Shown here: positions 5,239 to 6,186 of the stretch, in pieces
Position numbering within the stretch: the stretch's first letter is position 1
Layout of the letters: every line of letters begins with the position of its first letter
NCBI GenBank assembly: GCA_003136335.1
Contig: PLEA01000233.1
Location: 1-6,186 of the forward strand
From: Acidobacteriaceae bacterium
GTDB taxonomy: Bacteria; Acidobacteriota; Terriglobia; Terriglobales; SbA1
Reading direction: 5' to 3'
DNA length: 6,186 bases
Made by a program: the position numbers and the translations under genes
Notes under the pieces: generated by a model
Seen by the model: the letters and a program-made list of their open reading frames with translations, nothing else
Databases searched by the model: none
Told to the model about the DNA's origin: nothing

Positions 5239-6186
5239 TCATTGTTTCTGCAACCCGGCGACCTGCCATTGTGCGAACTGGTTTGCGGCAAAGCGAGCTG
5301 CAGCTCCCGGCACGTTCTCGATCTCTTGCAGAGTCTTCGTATCGGGCTCGCCTGTCGCAGCTATATGCAGCCGGTAGTATCCGCGACTGTGGAGGATTAC
5401 GGTTCGGTCTGTACCTGCATGTTGGGGCGGCACCTGGAAGGTGAGGTCAGCGGTGTCTCCTATATTAGGCATTGCCAAGTATTGATCGTCGTTCGCGGCT
5501 AACTCTGGCAGCACATTTTTTCCCTGAAGATCCTTCGCCGTCGCCGGCTCGATCTTCTCAACATTGACGGGGCTGTCTGCAGTGTAATCCACGGCAAACG
5601 AGTTGAGCGCCCAAAAGCCAGCGGGAGGTTGAATGCGAATGCGCAATTGATCCCCTTTCACCCGGCTCACATCCAGCAGGACGATTCGGTCTTTCGAGAT
5701 AAACGGACCCGTCCCGGGCAGAATCCCGCGCACCTCCCATCCTGTGGCTTCCTCAACATCAATTTTCAACGCGAACAGCTGCTCGCGCACTTCCCATGCA
5801 AACAGGGCGTCGCGCGCAGCCTGGCTCTGGTCCATCGAGGCATACCACGCACCGACGTCGCGCCCGCGCAGTTCGACCATCTTCTTGATCATGTACGATC
5901 CCCAAAGGCCGGTTGCAGCGTTGGCGACCAACTTCACTTGGGTCGCACCTGCCGGCTTTGGAAAAGTCATTACGATGGCGCTCTGCAAATTACCGTTGGC
6001 GTCGGGCACCGCGGGCGGTTCCCAAATCAGACGGTCCGTGGCACGGAGCCAGAGAAGCAGATCATGTCCGGCAGCATCCCGCGCAGATAGTGGGGCCTGC
6101 GGCGCCGCCAGAGTATGCAGTTTGCCCCGCACATCTGCGGCCACGCGGGTTCCCGCCGCGTGGTCCACAACCCAAAGCTCGGTCAG
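5239..6186 (-). CDS. Uncharacterised protein, 3' part (continues beyond the window)
   Basis: The frame is open from the window edge (6186) to TGA at 5239-5241, giving 315 residues beginning LTELWVVDHAAGTRVAADV. A GTG at 6168 could act as a start, but the open frame and continuous protein-like sequence before it suggest the true start lies outside. I do not recognise the family. The composition suggests a soluble, beta-rich protein: alternating hydrophobic strands (VMTFPKP, TQVKLVANA, DLTFQVPP, TVILHSRGYYRLHI), Trp and Tyr-rich turns (GLWGSYM, AWYASMDQSQ, GFWALNSFAVDY), and a short helical C-terminus (ARFAANQFAQWQVAGLQKQ). There is no transmembrane segment or catalytic motif in the visible part. 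It may be the C-terminal region of a larger exported or cell-surface protein, but a signal peptide cannot be seen. It lies 57 nt upstream of the ketosynthase on the same strand, with no terminator hairpin between them. Confidence 0.7.
   Translation of the reverse strand: MTELWVVDHAAGTRVAADVRGKLHTLAAPQAPLSARDAAGHDLLLWLRATDRLIWEPPAVPDANGNLQSAIVMTFPKPAGATQVKLVANAATGLWGSYMIKKMVELRGRDVGAWYASMDQSQAARDALFAWEVREQLFALKIDVEEATGWEVRGILPGTGPFISKDRIVLLDVSRVKGDQLRIRIQPPAGFWALNSFAVDYTADSPVNVEKIEPATAKDLQGKNVLPELAANDDQYLAMPNIGDTADLTFQVPPQHAGTDRTVILHSRGYYRLHIAATGEPDTKTLQEIENVPGAAARFAANQFAQWQVAGLQKQ

Noticed and set aside
6160..6168. GTG at 6168 as the true start of the last minus-strand gene
   Set aside because: The frame stays open with protein-like sequence to the window edge and no ribosome site precedes the GTG, so a 5' truncation is more likely.

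Overview
The window reads as a piece of a Gram-negative bacterial chromosome of moderately high GC. An Acidobacteriota origin is the best guess. It rests on a PEP-CTERM sorting-signal protein together with a secondary-metabolism-flavoured set of genes (MFS exporter, class E P450, stand-alone ketosynthase). No rRNA or protein marker fixes the taxon, so the guess is an inference of moderate confidence. I see no rRNA, tRNA, CRISPR array, insertion sequence or replication origin.

Layout: 1-114 is the 3' end of an unrecognised plus-strand gene. 191-222 is a strong intrinsic terminator for the minus strand. 247-930 is a minus-strand gene for an exported PEP-CTERM protein: a signal peptide at one end, a VPEP-TM-RRK sorting tail at the other, and two opposite reading-frame changes in between. 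931-1196 is a divergent intergenic region holding three sigma-54-like (GG-N10-GC) elements, two of them sharing an imperfect 18-nt repeat. 1197-2519 (plus) is a 12-helix MFS exporter. 2520-2620 is a 101-nt gap with GATAAG/CTTATC arms that can pair in two ways. 2621-3964 (plus) is a complete cytochrome P450. 3961-5181 (minus) is a FabF-like beta-ketoacyl-ACP synthase whose stop codon overlaps the P450 stop tail to tail. 5239-6186 (minus) is the 3' part of an unrecognised protein that runs off the window and lies 57 nt upstream of the ketosynthase.

How they may work together: the PEP-CTERM protein would be exported and processed by an exosortase encoded elsewhere. PEP-CTERM genes in other bacteria are known to be controlled by sigma-54 with the PrsK/PrsR two-component system, and the elements seen here fit that picture. 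MFS exporter and P450 lie in the same direction and could be co-transcribed. A P450 beside a single ketosynthase suggests lipid or small-molecule tailoring, but there is no acyl carrier protein, reductase or thioesterase in view, so no biosynthetic cluster can be claimed. The strongest unusual signals are the sigma-54-like divergent promoter region and the double frame change in the PEP-CTERM gene.
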